From Candidatus Hodarchaeota archaeon (GTDB lineage: Archaea > Asgardarchaeota > Heimdallarchaeia > Hodarchaeales > Hodarchaeaceae), in assembly GCA_016840285.1 (NCBI GenBank), contig JAEOSR010000059.1, positions 1-12,219 on the forward strand: a stretch of DNA of 12,219 bases. Reading direction: 5' to 3'. The translations under genes and the position numbers were made by a program. This document shows, one piece after another, positions 1-6,151 of the stretch. Every line of letters begins with the position of its first letter. The first letter of the stretch is position 1. Under the pieces are notes generated by a model. It did no database searches, was not told the DNA's origin, and saw only the letters and a program-made list of their open reading frames with translations.

Positions 1-136
1 AGAAATATATCATTCCTCTTTTTTTTATGTTCTCAAGTTTTGCTACTATATCTTCCCCTGTTACATGATCCTTAGGGCTTTTTTTAATACTTCTTAGAAT
101 CACTAGAAATTGTTTTTCTGCAATAGTTAAATCCAT
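1..136 (-). CDS. Small winged-helix-like protein, N-terminal part (runs off left edge)
   Basis: An open frame begins with ATG at 136-134 and stays open for 45 codons to the window edge, so the C-terminus is missing. A Shine-Dalgarno-like GGTGA lies six bases before the ATG, which supports this start. The visible residues begin MDLTIAEKQFLVILRSIKKS and continue with VTGEDIVAKL at about 26-35. A helix, a short turn, then a helix with the T-G-E-D-I pattern is what the first half of a winged helix-turn-helix looks like. The likely role is a small DNA-binding regulator, but the recognition helix and wing are only partly visible. It is transcribed in the same direction as the MFS gene but lies 420 bases downstream of it, so it probably has its own promoter. 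The call as a real gene is fairly sure; the family is not. Confidence 0.6.
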   Translation of the reverse strand, partial: MDLTIAEKQFLVILRSIKKSPKDHVTGEDIVAKLENIKKRGMIYF

Positions 137-427
137 TTATTTCACCAGAATTGCATTTGATGGCAAGGTTTCTTCTGTTATTTCTAATACTTAAATAAAA
201 TTTTCTAAAAAGCTTTTGATAGTTTACTTCTCTTATTATAATACCTGCAATTTTCGCTTATTTCGTAATGAGTTGCATTATTTTGTATGTATCACTTCAT
301 TTTGGTATTAGTAAACTAGAAGAAACTGAAATGATTGGTTAACTATCTTGTAAAAAATGAGGGAATTCTGTTTCACGAGATTTTTTAGATTTTTCATTCG
401 TTTGATTAGACATCTCTACTCATGAAA

Positions 428-446
428 AGTATATACCAGAGTATAT
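428..446 (+). repeat. Duplicated GTATATA with TATA-like box
   Basis: GTATATA occurs at 428-434 and again at 440-446, separated by five bases. The second copy continues as TATATAAAAA and resembles a strong archaeal TATA box on the plus strand. The only frame nearby starts at 450 and stops after ten codons, so it is either an orphan promoter, the promoter of an untranslated RNA, or chance in AT-rich DNA. Confidence 0.3.
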
Positions 447-536
447 AAAAATGTTATCTAAAGACATTTTTTACGACGTTTGATGAGCTGGGAATTATAA
501 GTACGATATTGCTAATATCTCTGTGTAAAAGCATTC

Positions 537-556
537 TTATATTAAAAAGAGAAAAG
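537..556 (-). terminator. T-rich terminator after MFS gene
   Basis: Immediately after the MFS stop codon the minus strand reads CTTTTCTCTTTTTAATATAA. Archaeal transcription commonly ends at such T-rich tracts without a hairpin. Placement supports the call, but AT-rich DNA makes short T tracts frequent. Confidence 0.35.
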
Positions 557-1915
557 TCAAGATCCGGTTACTGGAGCTTTTACTTGAATCCCCATCGATT
601 CAACCTTTTTCTCAGCTGCATTATTATAAAAAAACATGCCAAGAGTAATCATAACCGCTGAAGTAACACCTACCACAAAAGCAGCGGTAATACCTGCAGG
701 TAAGCCATAACTTTCTATGAGAACCCCTGAAATCGGTAAAAGAACAATCCCAAGAGTAGAAATAATCGTAGGAATCAAAGAATACACGGCATTGCGATGT
801 TCCGAAGGTACTAAGTCTATCATGACTCGTTGACGAAGAGTTGCTCCTAAATCGAATAAAGTGGGGATTGTGGCGTTTAAAATAATAAGAGAGATAACGC
901 ACCCAACTAAATTCAATTCATTTGTTATAGGCATTATAGAAGTCAATATAATAAACAAAGGATAGAAAAGTAGGACAAATAAGGAGGTAACATGGGGTAC
1001 CTTATCAGTTGTAAAACGTTGACTTATTTTTGCTGTATATAAAGATATAGGTACTCCTATAACAAATGCAATTGTACGTAGAGTAGAAGCAAGACCATCC
1101 GAGCCAGAGTAGCCAAAATATATCGGTAATAAGATGAGATTCCCCCAGATAGCAAATGATGCAAAGAGAAGAGCTGATCCAAGAATGAAGAAAAATGCTG
1201 CTTTACTACCTACAAGGAATTTAAGACCTCCAGCTAGGTGTTTAAAATAATTGTTGGAAGAATGATGATTTTTTAATTCTTCATCTGCTCTTTCATCAAC
1301 TTTTTCATCAATAACAAGTACATAAACAAGAATCATTATGATAATGAGAGAAACCGCTTGAACTCCAAACACAAATTGACGAGAGACAAGTGTAGCTAAG
1401 AACCCACCGACCATGAAGGAAATTGCTGATGCAATTCTAGTCATTGTCAATACACGAGCACGACTGAAACCATAAATTTTCCTTTCAGGGTCAGAATCAC
1501 CAACAACTTTCTGATAATTATTATCTAACCAAGTAGCAATTGCTCCAGAATTTTGTGCATTACCAAACCCATTAAAGAACGCAATGATCATAAAGGCAGA
1601 AAATGACTGAGCTGAAGTCATCAATAAAAACGCGAACCCATAACTCACGTAGGATATAATGAGAACCCATCGCTGGCCTATCCAATCACCAAGAGAACCT
1701 GATGGATAATCAAAAATCAGTTGTACAAGGAAAGAAAAAGAAAGAGTAATACTAGTCAAGGCAAAGCCAATCCGATCTATAGAATACAACACAAAAAAAG
1801 TATTAGATAGAAGTAAAAGGAATGAACTGAGTGATTGGAAGAGGAGAAATGCCCTAATATAATGCTGAGCTCTTGTAGGTAGTTGTTGAATACCCAAGTA
1901 ACCACTTATAACCAA
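557..1915 (-). CDS. MFS transporter (drug/metabolite efflux type)
   Basis: The 452-residue product is almost entirely hydrophobic and fits twelve membrane helices, the usual size of a Major Facilitator Superfamily carrier in the cytoplasmic membrane. Between TM2 and TM3, residues 73-83 carry the MFS loop signature (G-x-L-G-D-x-x-G-x-R). A charged cytoplasmic loop at about 202-228 (EKVDERADEELKNHH) separates the two six-helix halves. The start is TTG at 1915: an in-frame TAG lies six codons upstream and the first internal ATG comes only near residue 99, so no better start exists; AGGATGGG upstream may serve as ribosome binding site. The substrate cannot be read from sequence; proton-driven efflux is the commonest role of relatives with this motif. 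It is divergent from the winged-helix gene at 2251, an arrangement typical of a pump with its local regulator. Confidence 0.88.
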   Translation of the reverse strand: MVISGYLGIQQLPTRAQHYIRAFLLFQSLSSFLLLLSNTFFVLYSIDRIGFALTSITLSFSFLVQLIFDYPSGSLGDWIGQRWVLIISYVSYGFAFLLMTSAQSFSAFMIIAFFNGFGNAQNSGAIATWLDNNYQKVVGDSDPERKIYGFSRARVLTMTRIASAISFMVGGFLATLVSRQFVFGVQAVSLIIIMILVYVLVIDEKVDERADEELKNHHSSNNYFKHLAGGLKFLVGSKAAFFFILGSALLFASFAIWGNLILLPIYFGYSGSDGLASTLRTIAFVIGVPISLYTAKISQRFTTDKVPHVTSLFVLLFYPLFIILTSIMPITNELNLVGCVISLIILNATIPTLFDLGATLRQRVMIDLVPSEHRNAVYSLIPTIISTLGIVLLPISGVLIESYGLPAGITAAFVVGVTSAVMITLGMFFYNNAAEKKVESMGIQVKAPVTGS

Positions 1916-1983
1916 ATTAAACCCATCCTATCTTTTTTATTGAAATTAGGTTCTTTTTTCTTATCTTTAGGTTAAATTAATCC

Positions 1984-2002
1984 ATTCAAATGCTATTTGA
2001 AT
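1984..2002. promoter_or_regulatory. Candidate operator, palindrome ATTCAAATgctATTTGAAT
   Basis: Two perfect eight-base inverted arms are separated by three bases. The 19-base size suits a dimeric winged-helix repressor. It lies about 70 bases before the MFS start and next to an AT-rich element (TTAATTTAA on the minus strand, about 1971-1980) that could be the MFS TATA region. The regulator encoded at 2251 is the natural candidate to bind it; that is inference. Confidence 0.45.
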
Positions 2003-2211
2003 TGATCCATTCAGCAAAGATTAGAATGGGTACGACTTTTAAACTTTCAGTTTATGGTAATAAATAATTCTTATAAATGCAAAAAGAAAAGAGTTATATT
2101 GACTAATAAACCATTAAACACATTTTAAAAAATAATTGCCATCTCAAAACTCTTACCAACCGATTCTACTGTTAATTGAATGGCCTACTAACAAAGAAGT
2201 AGTTATTATTA

Positions 2212-2222
2212 ATTCATAAAAG
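2212..2222 (+). promoter_or_regulatory. Possible TATA box of winged-helix gene
   Basis: TTCATAAAAGT is centred about 33 bases before the ATG at 2251. With the usual archaeal spacing of about 25 bases to the transcription start, the leader would be only some ten bases, consistent with the lack of a good Shine-Dalgarno sequence. A second candidate at 2070-2077 would give a long leader instead. Confidence 0.35.
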
Positions 2223-2250
2223 TAATGCAAAAGGCTAATGTGAATCAGCC

Positions 2251-3003
2251 ATGCCAGTTCAAGATCAAGAATCTGTACCTATAGTACGATTTGACTCCTC
2301 GTGTTCGTGTCCTGAACTTTATTCTTTCATTCAAAGTATTGATAAAGTTAAAGTGTTAGAATTACCGAAAGGATTCAATAAATCTCCTATACGCCCAGCT
2401 ATTATGAAAGCTTTACGTGAAGGCATAGAGGATGAAAATGTAAAACAAAGACGATATGCCCTCAATGCTCGTGAAATTAAACAAGAATTAGACAAGAATA
2501 AATCCCTATTCGATAATTTAGGACAAGAAAACCAACAAATAAGTGAAAAAAAAGGAACTCCTCCTGAAATTAGTTACACAAATCTCTATTTCCATTTGAA
2601 TAAACTCCTAGAGGTTGGAGCCATTCATATAGTGGTTATAGCAATTGAAAGAAGTCATAGAATTGCATATTACGGTCGAGCCGCTCATGTGATTTTACCT
2701 CGTGATCCTGGAACGGAACTCGCTTATTATGAAGAGATATTTGAAGAATTTGGCAAGCTTGTTAGAATCTTAAAACCTGAAATTAATATAGAAGAGATTA
2801 AAAATATACCCAAGCAATATTACCAGCTGAAAATCGAGCGAGAAAGTAGTATAGCTCACTGGGTTGCTGACCTTGCACATATTATCAGAGAAGAGAACTT
2901 AAATCTTACCACCATCTTCAGTGCTGTAAAAACCATTGATTCAATAAATCCCAAATTTGAAGCCCTCTTACGAAAATTAGCTGATTTTCTACCAAATTCT
3001 TAG
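2251..3003 (+). CDS. ArsR-type winged-helix transcriptional regulator
   Basis: The 250-residue protein has a winged helix-turn-helix at about 46-150. The first helix is around 47-58 (IRPAIMKAL), a second around 71-82 (NAREIKQELD), and the recognition helix around 108-124 reads SYTNLYFHLNKLLEVGAI, the ArsR-like pattern of helix then 'L-x-x-L-x-x-x-G-x-I'. A beta wing follows (IHIVVIAIERSHRIAYYGR). Residues 152-250 are a helical tail, probably for dimerisation or ligand sensing. A Cys-x-Cys pair at 18 and 20 (SSCSCPEL) could bind metal or sense redox, though two cysteines alone prove nothing. An insertion of about 25 polar residues (83-105) precedes the recognition helix. The gene is divergent from the MFS transporter, which it most likely controls through the palindrome in the shared gap. 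Confidence 0.75.
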   Translation: MPVQDQESVPIVRFDSSCSCPELYSFIQSIDKVKVLELPKGFNKSPIRPAIMKALREGIEDENVKQRRYALNAREIKQELDKNKSLFDNLGQENQQISEKKGTPPEISYTNLYFHLNKLLEVGAIHIVVIAIERSHRIAYYGRAAHVILPRDPGTELAYYEEIFEEFGKLVRILKPEINIEEIKNIPKQYYQLKIERESSIAHWVADLAHIIREENLNLTTIFSAVKTIDSINPKFEALLRKLADFLPNS

Positions 3004-3085
3004 ACTGGAATCTCAATAGGTTTAAATCTCGGACATGAGAATTTTTAGTGAAAGGAATGTCTTTACTCACATTATCCATTAAGGT

Positions 3086-3098
3086 GTATATATATAAA
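3086..3098 (+). promoter_or_regulatory. Possible TATA box upstream of first GNAT gene
   Basis: GTATATATATAAA is an excellent archaeal TATA-type sequence in the 244-base gap between the regulator and the GNAT gene. It lies about 155 bases before the start codon, implying a leader of roughly 125 bases; a closer, weaker AT element (AGTTAAATTA at 3221-3230) would give a leaderless transcript instead. Confidence 0.4.
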
Positions 3099-3200
3099 GA
3101 ATTGATGTAACAACCACCGAAATATCTGCTACTTGTTACTTTTCAGTATTTATCTAAAAATTGAGATCAATGAAACCTATTTTACCTCAAAAGCTACCAA

Positions 3201-3227
3201 TTTAACTTTTATCTAAGCTTAGTTAAA
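3201..3227. repeat. Nested inverted repeats before first GNAT gene
   Basis: TTTAACT at 3201-3207 is the inverse of AGTTAAA at 3221-3227, and between them lies the perfect ten-base palindrome CTAAGCTTAG at 3213-3222, overlapping the right arm. The element sits 20-45 bases before the start codon, a position where a regulator would block a close promoter. AT-rich DNA yields such matches by chance fairly often. Confidence 0.3.
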
Positions 3228-3247
3228 TTAGAACTTTTTCACATTGG

Positions 3248-3754
3248 ATGAAAAAAATGACTTTTATACTCAGAACCAAAAAATCTAAAGAGGATATGGA
3301 ATTCTTTAATCAACTAGAATACGAATCCTATAAATCAACCTTACAGGATCAGGAATTATCAGAAGAAGAAGTACGAAAGAAATATATGGAATTTTTAAAG
3401 GCAGATCCTCTTGATCCTGAAGGACCAGATCATCACATTATCATTGCAGAGAATGAAGAAGGTAGAAAATGCGGATTAATCTGGATATGTAACCGAAACC
3501 CATTCTGGAGATTCAAAGAACAGCATCTTTGGATATACAACCTTCATGTAATCCCTGAATATAGATGTAATGGTCTAGCTCAAATTCTTATGACTAAGGC
3601 TGAGGATTGGGCTCAACAACAGGAACTACACGTCGTAGCCTTACACGTATTAGATTCTAATAAGATTGCACGACATATTTATGAAAAAATGGGATATAAA
3701 CTTATTGAGACCCATAATGAGAGCTGTTTTTACGAAAAGAATTTTTTTCTTTAA
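3248..3754 (+). CDS. GNAT family N-acetyltransferase
   Basis: This 168-residue protein has the single-domain length of the GCN5-related N-acetyltransferases, which move an acetyl group from acetyl-CoA to an amine in the cytoplasm. Motif A is at about 99-117: strand LHVIPEYR followed by R-C-N-G-L-A (106-111), where the usual R/Q-x-x-G-x-G/A pyrophosphate loop is present with Ala in the last place. Motif B follows at 138-150 (NKIARHIYEKMGY). Residues 60-80 form the central strands (HHIIIAENEEGRKCGLIWI). An in-frame ATG at 3257, nine bases in, is preceded by GGATGA and may be the true start, giving 165 residues. The acceptor substrate is unknown. It is the first of three GNAT genes in a row, with a 150-base gap before the next. 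Confidence 0.82.
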   Translation: MKKMTFILRTKKSKEDMEFFNQLEYESYKSTLQDQELSEEEVRKKYMEFLKADPLDPEGPDHHIIIAENEEGRKCGLIWICNRNPFWRFKEQHLWIYNLHVIPEYRCNGLAQILMTKAEDWAQQQELHVVALHVLDSNKIARHIYEKMGYKLIETHNESCFYEKNFFL

Positions 3755-3844
3755 AATGAAATCTTATCACCACTTTTATCATAATCTTGATGTTCATGGA
3801 CCTTTTGACTCTGTAGTTCATCTATCACTGTTGCCTTAATCATT

Positions 3845-3860
3845 AGCTATAAAATATAAA
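3845..3860 (+). promoter_or_regulatory. TATA box of tandem-GNAT gene
   Basis: GCTATAAAATATAAA on the plus strand is a strong TATA-type element about 50 bases before the TTG start at 3905. The expected transcription start near 3880 gives a leader of about 25 bases. It indicates that this GNAT gene is transcribed on its own rather than from the preceding one. Confidence 0.5.
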
Positions 3861-3904
3861 TTAATTTACCCCCTTTTCAAAGAGATAAAATTTGGGCGAC
3901 TTAT

Positions 3905-4849
3905 TTGATTATTATTCTCACAGAAGACAAACTAGATGAAGTAAAAGATTTATTAGATGAATATGCAACCTTTTTGGAACAAGAATATAAGCTTAAAAAA
4001 TCAGATGCACTAAATCGGATTAAGAATAATCTCAAAGATGAAAATAATTCGTATTATGTTTATTTAGATGGTACAACACCATTAGGTCTTGTTGGAGGAA
4101 GGAAGGAACGAGGGCTACCAAACGAGGCTTTTATTACTAGAATCTTTGTTTTAGAACAAACTACAGATGAAACTATTGAAATAAAACTCTTCAAGAAAGT
4201 TTTTAGCGAATTATCAAATGAGTGTAGCACAGTTCGCATAATGGGGTATCAACCTTCTGCAAACCTTCAGGAAATTCTGAATAATTACAATTTTAAACAT
4301 TTTGATAGACATTTCATGAGTATTCCGCGAGAAACTATCGATACTTTACTTGATCCCGATCTGCCAGATGGGTACAGCTTTGATACTTGGAATGAAAACT
4401 TAACGAATACGGGAATCGAAATAATAATTGAAGCTCACACAGGATCGGTAGATAATATGATTTTCAGTTTTTTTCGGAATCAAACTACAATGATGGCATT
4501 TATGGAAAATTTAGAAAGTCATCGATGGGGGAAATTCAAGCCTAGTAACACTAGTATCCTTAAACATAAAGATGAACCCATAGGAGTTTGTTTTATGACT
4601 GTGTTAAACCAGGGGAACGGATATATCCCAGATTTCGCGCTAAAAAAGGACTATAAAGGTAAGGGATTAGGTGAGAAGCTGTTTATTAGAAGTCTGAAAT
4701 GGTTTTTAGGGAAAGAACAGAAAAGTAAAGCGATTGATCTTGATGTTACAAAGAAAAACGCAAAGGCTCTTAATATCTACAAAAAAACTGGTTTTGCAAT
4801 TCAAAGAACGTATTCTGTTTATACTTGGACCAATAATTCAAAATTCTAA
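3905..4849 (+). CDS. Tandem-domain GNAT N-acetyltransferase
   Basis: At 314 residues this is about twice the length of one GNAT domain. The C-terminal copy (about 155-314) is intact: strand GYIPDFALKKDY, then the acetyl-CoA loop Y-K-G-K-G-L-G at 250-256, and N-A-K-A-L-N-I-Y-K-K-T-G-F at 285-297. The N-terminal copy (about 1-140) keeps the fold pattern (YYVYLDGTTPLGLVGG, then AFITRIFVLEQ) but lacks a recognisable R-x-x-G-x-G loop, so it is probably a non-catalytic half that shapes the acceptor site, as in other tandem GNAT enzymes. The start is TTG at 3905: reading upstream, no ATG or GTG occurs in frame before a TAA at 3857-3859. The substrate is unknown. Function as an acetyltransferase is likely from the second domain. 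Confidence 0.78.
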   Translation: MIIILTEDKLDEVKDLLDEYATFLEQEYKLKKSDALNRIKNNLKDENNSYYVYLDGTTPLGLVGGRKERGLPNEAFITRIFVLEQTTDETIEIKLFKKVFSELSNECSTVRIMGYQPSANLQEILNNYNFKHFDRHFMSIPRETIDTLLDPDLPDGYSFDTWNENLTNTGIEIIIEAHTGSVDNMIFSFFRNQTTMMAFMENLESHRWGKFKPSNTSILKHKDEPIGVCFMTVLNQGNGYIPDFALKKDYKGKGLGEKLFIRSLKWFLGKEQKSKAIDLDVTKKNAKALNIYKKTGFAIQRTYSVYTWTNNSKF

Positions 4850-4929
4850 TCGTAGTATCCGATCACATTAATGTCCCTGCTTATTCAAATGGTTCTTTAT
4901 GTTTCACAATTTAAAAGTAAGTGGAAATA

Positions 4930-5406
4930 ATGAAAATTACCATTGGTTGTGACCTTCCTACTTTTAAGGAATACTATAAAACTTGTGGAAGAGGAGAATT
5001 AGGAGACACTGAAGAAAAAATCCTAATGGATGATCCTTCGCATTGTATTCTCTGGATGGAGAGCCAGGAAATTCTAGGCCATGTCCTTTGGCATGAATGT
5101 TCAACATCTGAACATAAAAAAGGTGATCCCCGTGATAAAACAGATAGAGGGATTCTAGAATCCTTGTTTGGAGAGAAAAAACATCTGATTGAGCTGCATG
5201 AAGTATGGTTAAAGGAGCAATTTAGGGGAAAAGGATACGGTAAGGCCTTTTTTGAGTATTTTGAGGAGTTTATTCTGGAAAAAGGGTTTAGAAACGTCGT
5301 TTATTATGCAGATCATCCTGCAGCTTTAGCTATTTGTAGAAATAGAGGTTATAATGAAGCTTTCTATGAAAGACTTAATTGGTACGTATTTGGAAAATCC
5401 ATTTAG
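4930..5406 (+). CDS. GNAT family N-acetyltransferase
   Basis: The protein is 158 residues from the ATG at 4930; a GTG at 4921 would add three residues, but the ATG is preferred because it gives the typical N-terminus MKITIGCDLP. Motif A is well kept: LHEVWLKEQFRGKGYGKAF with R99, G100, G102 and G104 forming the acetyl-CoA pyrophosphate loop. Near the end, HPAALAICRNRGYNEAFYE (129-147) is the usual helix and strand of motif B. It is only loosely similar to the two GNATs upstream, so recent tandem duplication is not evident. A 71-base gap before the ATG has no strong TATA box, so read-through from the previous gene is possible. Its last codons overlap, in another frame, the start of a DUF1232-like remnant. 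Acceptor substrate unknown. Confidence 0.82.
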   Translation: MKITIGCDLPTFKEYYKTCGRGELGDTEEKILMDDPSHCILWMESQEILGHVLWHECSTSEHKKGDPRDKTDRGILESLFGEKKHLIELHEVWLKEQFRGKGYGKAFFEYFEEFILEKGFRNVVYYADHPAALAICRNRGYNEAFYERLNWYVFGKSI

Positions 5407-5635
5407 ACGATTTGATCTTAGTTCCTATTGGTATTTCTATTGCTCTAAAGTTAATTCCAAAAGAAATAATTGAAGAATGTCGAAAAAAGGCTATGGAAGA
5501 AAAAAAGGGAGAATTGCCAATTGGAAAGAAAACAACTCTTGTTATAATTTTATTTGGATCGTTGGATTGGGATTTCTTCTTACATGGTTTATTGGTTTGT
5601 TGAGGTTAGTATTAGCCTATTTTACCAATTTCTAA
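5400..5635 (+). pseudogene. Remnant of DUF1232 (YkvA-like) membrane protein
   Basis: From base 5400 a frame reads HLDDLILVPIGISIALKLIP then KEIIEECRKKAMEE, which matches my memory of the C-terminal half of DUF1232/YkvA proteins (Y-L-D-D-L-x-x-V-P-x-G-x-x-x-A-L-x-L-I-P). The N-terminal half, with the usual S-P-I-D-L-I-P-D motif, is absent: an in-frame TAA is at 5376-5378 and the space is occupied by the GNAT gene. Near 5517-5522 the frame is also broken. One added base there lets the sequence continue as P-N-W-K and then into the membrane helix IWIVGLGFLLTWFIGLL, ending at TAA 5633-5635. Unshifted, the frame ends at TGA 5601-5603 with unlike residues. A truncated and shifted relic is the simplest reading; a TTG-started 74-residue peptide is a less likely alternative. 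Confidence 0.6.
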
Positions 5636-5651
5636 TGTAATAGTCAAAAAA

Positions 5652-5695
5652 TTGGATCCAAATTCATTCTTATATAATGAATGTGAATTATCCAA
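5652..5695. repeat. Two-part inverted repeat between convergent genes
   Basis: Inner arms ATTCATT (5662-5668) and AATGAAT (5676-5682) pair around a seven-base loop; outer arms TTGGAT (5652-5657) and ATCCAA (5690-5695) extend the stem across a bulge. It lies between the end of the plus-strand GNAT/DUF1232 region and the end of the minus-strand GTPase cluster, where a two-way terminator or RNA hairpin would be expected. Confidence 0.35.
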
Positions 5696-5726
5696 CGTTA
5701 AACAACACCAGAAATCTTAGTGTCAA

Positions 5727-5818
5727 GTTAGAAGAGAAAATCAGTGAAAAAATCCCTCCTCACACAAATTGGTCATTGATTTTTGCTACTACTTTGTATA
5801 GAGCTGTTCCACTTCAGG
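5727..5818 (-). pseudogene. Possible decayed winged-helix tail of the small TM protein
   Basis: Directly after the TAA (5821-5819) of the small membrane protein, the same frame continues PEVEQLYTK before TAG. Shifting to the -1 frame at 5795 lets it go on as KVVAKINDQFV, then TGA, then GGIFSLIFSSN. Together with the preceding FDTISLITALSILS this has the shape of a winged helix: helix, 'S-x-P-E-V-E-Q-L' recognition helix, and a beta wing. It needs two stops and one frameshift to be removed, so either a domain has decayed or the resemblance is chance. Confidence 0.35.
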
Positions 5819-6151
5819 TTAAGACAAGATAGAGAGGGCTGTGATCAAAGAAATGGTATCAAAGGGAGAATTGAACAGACTGAGGACAGTAATAACCATT
5901 GTGCCGATTCTACTGGAATTCTTACATCGAGGCAGGCATTTACTACTGAGAATGGAGACATAAGCATAGAGAAGGCACACTAGAGCAATACCAAAGAGTA
6001 ATACAGAAATAACTGGGACAACTCTAGGAATAAAAGTTGGATTTTCAAACTCAATCCCAGACTGAAGGAGATAACAGAGAAGAGAGACGACAAAGGTGAG
6101 TAGTAAACCAACGATTAACGTAAAAATACCAAAATAAAATGCTTGCCTCAA
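5819..6151 (-). CDS. Small two-TM protein coupled to Arf-like GTPase
   Basis: The 110-residue product has two clear membrane helices, about 5-29 (FYFGIFTLIVGLLLTFVVSL) and 44-68 (VVPVISVLLFGIALVCLLYA), joined by a short polar loop. Residues 80-110 (from RIGTMVIT to SILS) resemble the first two helices of a winged helix but end abruptly. The TTG start overlaps the GTPase stop as TTGA, the layout of translational coupling. The frame is -1 relative to the GTPase, whose end carries a U_UUU_UUA slippery heptamer at 6163-6157; frameshifting or one missing T in the eight-base run would instead yield a GTPase-TM fusion. It may anchor or regulate the GTPase at the membrane. I do not recognise the family. 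The membrane pattern argues against a chance frame, but the non-ATG start and truncated tail keep confidence moderate. Confidence 0.55.
   Translation of the reverse strand: MRQAFYFGIFTLIVGLLLTFVVSLLCYLLQSGIEFENPTFIPRVVPVISVLLFGIALVCLLYAYVSILSSKCLPRCKNSSRIGTMVITVLSLFNSPFDTISLITALSILS

Larger units (their letters stand above)
137..556. other. Non-coding stretch, 420 bases
   Basis: No open frame of protein-like composition was found on either strand. It should contain the promoter of the minus-strand gene starting at 136; T/A-rich tracts at about 190-215 could serve but none is a clear TATA box. A strong TATA-like element on the plus strand at 440-449 follows a duplicated GTATATA and faces no recognisable gene. 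T-rich minus-strand sequence at 537-556 directly follows the MFS stop. No tRNA signature (T-arm GTTCRANYC) was seen. Confidence 0.5.
1916..2250. promoter_or_regulatory. Divergent intergenic region between MFS gene and regulator
   Basis: This 335-base gap must hold the promoters of both divergent genes. It contains a perfect interrupted palindrome at 1984-2002 and a nine-base direct repeat, ATCCATTCA, at 1980-1988 and 2005-2013, the first copy overlapping the palindrome. On the plus strand, TATA-like elements are seen at about 2070-2077 (TTATAAAT) and 2213-2220 (CATAAAAG). No coding frame was found. Confidence 0.55.

Noticed and set aside
470..530. Possible C/D box RNA from a TGATGA at about 481
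   Set aside because: A C-box-like TTGATGA is present but no D or D' box (CTGA) lies at suitable distance.
624..902. 92-residue open frame on the minus strand
   Set aside because: It lies wholly inside the MFS gene on the same strand in another frame, and its composition (many F, Y, S, C, R) is that of an out-of-frame membrane gene.
5379..5603. 74-residue plus-strand frame as a real small gene
   Set aside because: The start is a TTG inside the GNAT gene without a ribosome binding site, the residues match only the C-terminal half of DUF1232, and its last part is out of frame with the conserved membrane helix; it is listed as a relic instead.
5783..5983. 66-residue open frame on the plus strand
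   Set aside because: It is antisense to the two-TM protein, whose minus-strand frame has clear membrane helices and coupling to the GTPase; no domain or start signal supports the plus frame.
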